Part shown: positions 5,762-5,876 of the stretch, piece by piece
Numbering within the stretch: position 1 is the first letter of the stretch
How the letters are laid out: each line of letters opens with the position of its first letter
Source of the DNA: an uncultured Clostridium sp.
GTDB lineage: Bacteria > Bacillota > Clostridia > Peptostreptococcales > Peptostreptococcaceae
NCBI GenBank assembly: GCA_900550335.1
Contig: URRU01000113.1
Location: forward strand, 1-5,876
Direction of reading: 5' to 3'
DNA: 5,876 bases
The notes under the pieces: model-generated
What the model was told of the DNA's origin: nothing
Seen by the model: only the letters and a program-made list of their open reading frames with translations
The model's database searches: none
Translations under genes and position numbers: made by a program

Positions 5762-5791
5762 ATAGTATGCATTTTTAATACAGATTATCAA
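5762..5791 (-). promoter_or_regulatory. Putative sigma-A promoter of prdC
   Basis: On the minus strand TTGATA (5791-5786, five of six matches to the -35 consensus) and TACTAT (5767-5762, four of six to the -10) are 18 bases apart. This would give a leader near 190 bases. A competing candidate closer to the gene is the extended -10 TGCTATATT (5719-5711), which lacks a good -35. Either, both or neither may be used. Confidence 0.35.
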
Positions 5792-5835
5792 TAAATATAA
5801 AATAAAATCTATATAAAGATAGAATCCATTAAATA

Positions 5836-5867
5836 TTAAATCTATAAAATATAGAATATAGATTTAA
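5836..5867. repeat. 11-bp inverted repeat upstream of prdC
   Basis: TTAAATCTATA (5836-5846) and TATAGATTTAA (5857-5867) are perfect reverse complements with a 10-base spacer. A further direct copy of AAATCTATA lies at 5805-5813. It could be an operator or activator site for prdC or for a gene to the right of the window. It is all A/T except one C/G pair, so chance is possible. Confidence 0.35.
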
Positions 5868-5876
5868 ATGTAATAA

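Larger units (their letters stand above)
5609..5876 (-). other. AT-rich region upstream of prdC, no gene seen
   Basis: About 270 bases up to the window edge hold no supported reading frame on either strand and no tRNA. They contain candidate prdC promoters, a small TGCTA/TAGCA dyad (5703-5719), a dyad TGTTA-N9-TAACA (5647-5665) and repeated AAATCTATA-type words at the far end. PrdR-type activation is known for prd genes in Clostridioides difficile, but no sigma-54 GG-N10-GC promoter is visible on this strand. Confidence 0.5.

Noticed and set aside
5565..5876. Sigma-54 promoter for prdC, expected if PrdR acted here
   Set aside because: No GG-N10-GC arrangement is found on the minus strand in this region.

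Overview
The window looks like chromosomal DNA from an AT-rich, Gram-positive, amino-acid-fermenting anaerobe. The three genes show it: low G+C, AGA as the main Arg codon, ATA as the main Ile codon, strong AGGAGG-type ribosome binding sites, an oxygen-sensitive [FeFe]-hydrogenase, and a homologue of PrdC, a protein tied to D-proline reductase and Stickland fermentation. A member of the Peptostreptococcaceae is the best guess, but this is inference. All 44 Gln codons in the three genes are CAG, which is very unusual at this base composition.

Layout. Bases 1-311 hold no gene. A perfect 26-bp inverted repeat at 51-114, with A/T arms on both sides, is a likely bidirectional terminator. It is followed by an AT-rich promoter/leader region. 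A two-gene operon on the plus strand comes next: a 611-residue flavoprotein at 315-2150, which joins a NuoF-type Fe-S segment to a GltD/NfnB-like FAD-NAD(P)H module, and a 578-residue CpI-type (M3) [FeFe]-hydrogenase at 2144-3880. The genes overlap by 7 bases. A strong terminator follows at 3898-3930. The gap 3931-4262 contains a bulged hairpin, a second strong hairpin terminator at 4066-4106 and AT-rich DNA, but no supported gene. prdC lies on the minus strand at 4263-5564, convergent with the hydrogenase operon. Its leader, 5565-5876, runs to the window edge.

How the genes may work together. The two plus-strand products are expected to form one soluble complex moving electrons between NAD(P)H and H+/H2. 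NuoF-like and NuoG-like iron-sulfur regions contact each other in complex I, so the NuoF-type segment of the flavoprotein is the likely docking point for the NuoG-like N-terminus of the hydrogenase. This arrangement corresponds to what hydrogenase classifiers call the glutamate-synthase-linked group (A2). No glutamate synthase large subunit is present here, and the real electron donor and direction are open. PrdC is a separate, oppositely transcribed redox protein that probably passes electrons to D-proline reductase. Its adjacency puts two alternative electron sinks, H2 formation and proline reduction, side by side, but the sequence does not show co-regulation.
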